The notes below the pieces were generated by a model, which was not told where the DNA came from, made no database searches, and saw only the letters and a list, made by a program, of their open reading frames with translations. From contig DAOVVI010000075.1 of assembly GCA_030637245.1 (NCBI GenBank), forward strand, positions 1 through 7,174: 7,174 nucleotides of DNA, in the 5' to 3' direction. Numbering within the stretch: position 1 is the stretch's first letter; each line of letters opens with the position of its first letter. The stretch is from Cyclobacteriaceae bacterium (GTDB taxonomy: Bacteria; Bacteroidota; Bacteroidia; Cytophagales; Cyclobacteriaceae). The position numbers and the translations under genes are program-made. Below, in pieces: positions 6,495 through 7,174 of this stretch.

Positions 6495-7174
6495 ATGAAA
6501 AAACTTTTTAATTTTAAAAGGTACTATGCCACAGTGGTAATGGTATCATTGATAAATCTATCTCTTTTTGCCCAGGTAGAAGTAAAATGGCAAAATGAAC
6601 TTTCTGCAGATATCTATTGGCAGGAAGTAACATCTCTTGGAAATCTTATCATTAGTTCGGGAAATCACCTTTCGGGAATCAATACGGAGACTGGATCACC
6701 AATATGGAGCAAGCCTGAATTGGCTGGATTGAATCGTAATGCTTATCAGGAGCTGCCTAACAGCCCTTTTTTTACAGTAACTAAGGGTGATGATATTCTT
6801 TTGATCGACCAGTTGACAGGCGATTTGGTTTTTGATTCTGAGCAAGCAGGTATCAGGTCGATTGAGGATTATTTTCTGTTATACAATTCAGATGCACTTT
6901 TAGTAGCCGGTAAATCATTTAGTGATGAGCCAATAATGGTCTCGGTGAAAATGTCTGATGGTAGTATTTCATGGAAAATGAATGAGAAATTCGGAAGAAT
7001 TATCGCGGCAACTGAATTGGGGAATAATGAGCTTCTGATCGTTACGCTTTTTAATAATTACAAATTGGAATCAACAACAGGTAATGTGATTTGGAAAGAG
7101 GTAATTTCATCTGAATCTGCTCAAATTGAAAAAATGGGAGCATTTGGTGCCTTATTGAAATCAGCCGCAGAGAA
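6495..7174 (+). CDS. Exported PQQ-type beta-propeller protein (3' end beyond window)
   Basis: The first 226 residues are visible and the frame stays open to the window edge. The N-terminus is a clear signal peptide: basic MKKLFNFKRYY, a hydrophobic core (ATVVMVSLINLSLFA), and likely cleavage after LFA near residue 26, before QVEVKW. No lipobox cysteine is seen, so a soluble periplasmic or secreted protein is likelier than a lipoprotein. After it come repeated blades of the PQQ/BamB-like type, each with a strand, an aspartate- or threonine-glycine turn, and a tryptophan or bulky residue: GINTETGSPIW (61-71), LIDQLTGDLVF (103-113), VKMSDGSISW (151-160), LESTTGNVIW (191-200). Such repeats form a beta-propeller used for protein binding (as in BamB) or, in enzymes, cofactor binding. 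No cofactor site can be judged here. The start is set by the signal peptide and the -7 box 21 bp upstream. The substrate or partner is unknown. Confidence 0.85.
   Translation, partial: MKKLFNFKRYYATVVMVSLINLSLFAQVEVKWQNELSADIYWQEVTSLGNLIISSGNHLSGINTETGSPIWSKPELAGLNRNAYQELPNSPFFTVTKGDDILLIDQLTGDLVFDSEQAGIRSIEDYFLLYNSDALLVAGKSFSDEPIMVSVKMSDGSISWKMNEKFGRIIAATELGNNELLIVTLFNNYKLESTTGNVIWKEVISSESAQIEKMGAFGALLKSAAE

Noticed and set aside
1..7174. tRNA, rRNA, CRISPR array, complete insertion sequence or riboswitch
   Set aside because: I looked for cloverleaf-like arms, regularly spaced direct repeats, transposase motifs with terminal inverted repeats and known riboswitch cores, and saw none by eye.

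Overview
The window looks like chromosome from a member of the Bacteroidota, probably a Cytophagales-like lineage. The reasons are AT-rich DNA, 787-residue FtsX/MacB-type permeases of the kind common in that phylum, start codons without Shine-Dalgarno sequences, and a TAnnTTTG-type -7 element before the last gene. This placement is inferred from sequence style and has not been tested by any search.

Layout. Bases 1-319 hold no convincing gene, only gene-like fragments broken by stops. Two tandem paralogous ABC-transporter permease genes follow on the + strand (320-2683 and 2968-5331). They have the same length, align without visible gaps, and are roughly 70-75% identical as proteins by eye. 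The 284-bp spacer between them contains a cluster of palindromes and one copy of a short repeat. A 293-bp spacer with interleaved inverted repeats leads to a small XRE-type helix-turn-helix gene on the - strand (5625-5994). Its reading frame is intact across the DNA-binding domain but lacks a usable in-frame start; a one-base frameshift separates it from an upstream ATG. Bases 5995-6494 hold a second copy of the short repeat, weak terminator-like hairpins, a probable decayed gene tail on the - strand (6138-6392), and two adjacent 17-bp palindromes in front of a -7 promoter element. The last gene (6495 to the window edge, + strand) encodes an exported PQQ-type beta-propeller protein and is cut off by the window.

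How the parts fit. The two permeases should sit in the inner membrane and couple ATP hydrolysis by a LolD/MacB-like ATPase to movement or extraction of a periplasmic or membrane substrate. Neither the ATPase nor a membrane-fusion partner is encoded here. The regulator and the propeller protein have no demonstrable functional link to the permeases. The one sequence link is the shared ~24-bp repeat found just upstream of the regulator frame and in the permease spacer. No clear new system is visible. The best leads are that shared repeat, the frameshifted regulator, and the twin palindromes before the propeller gene.
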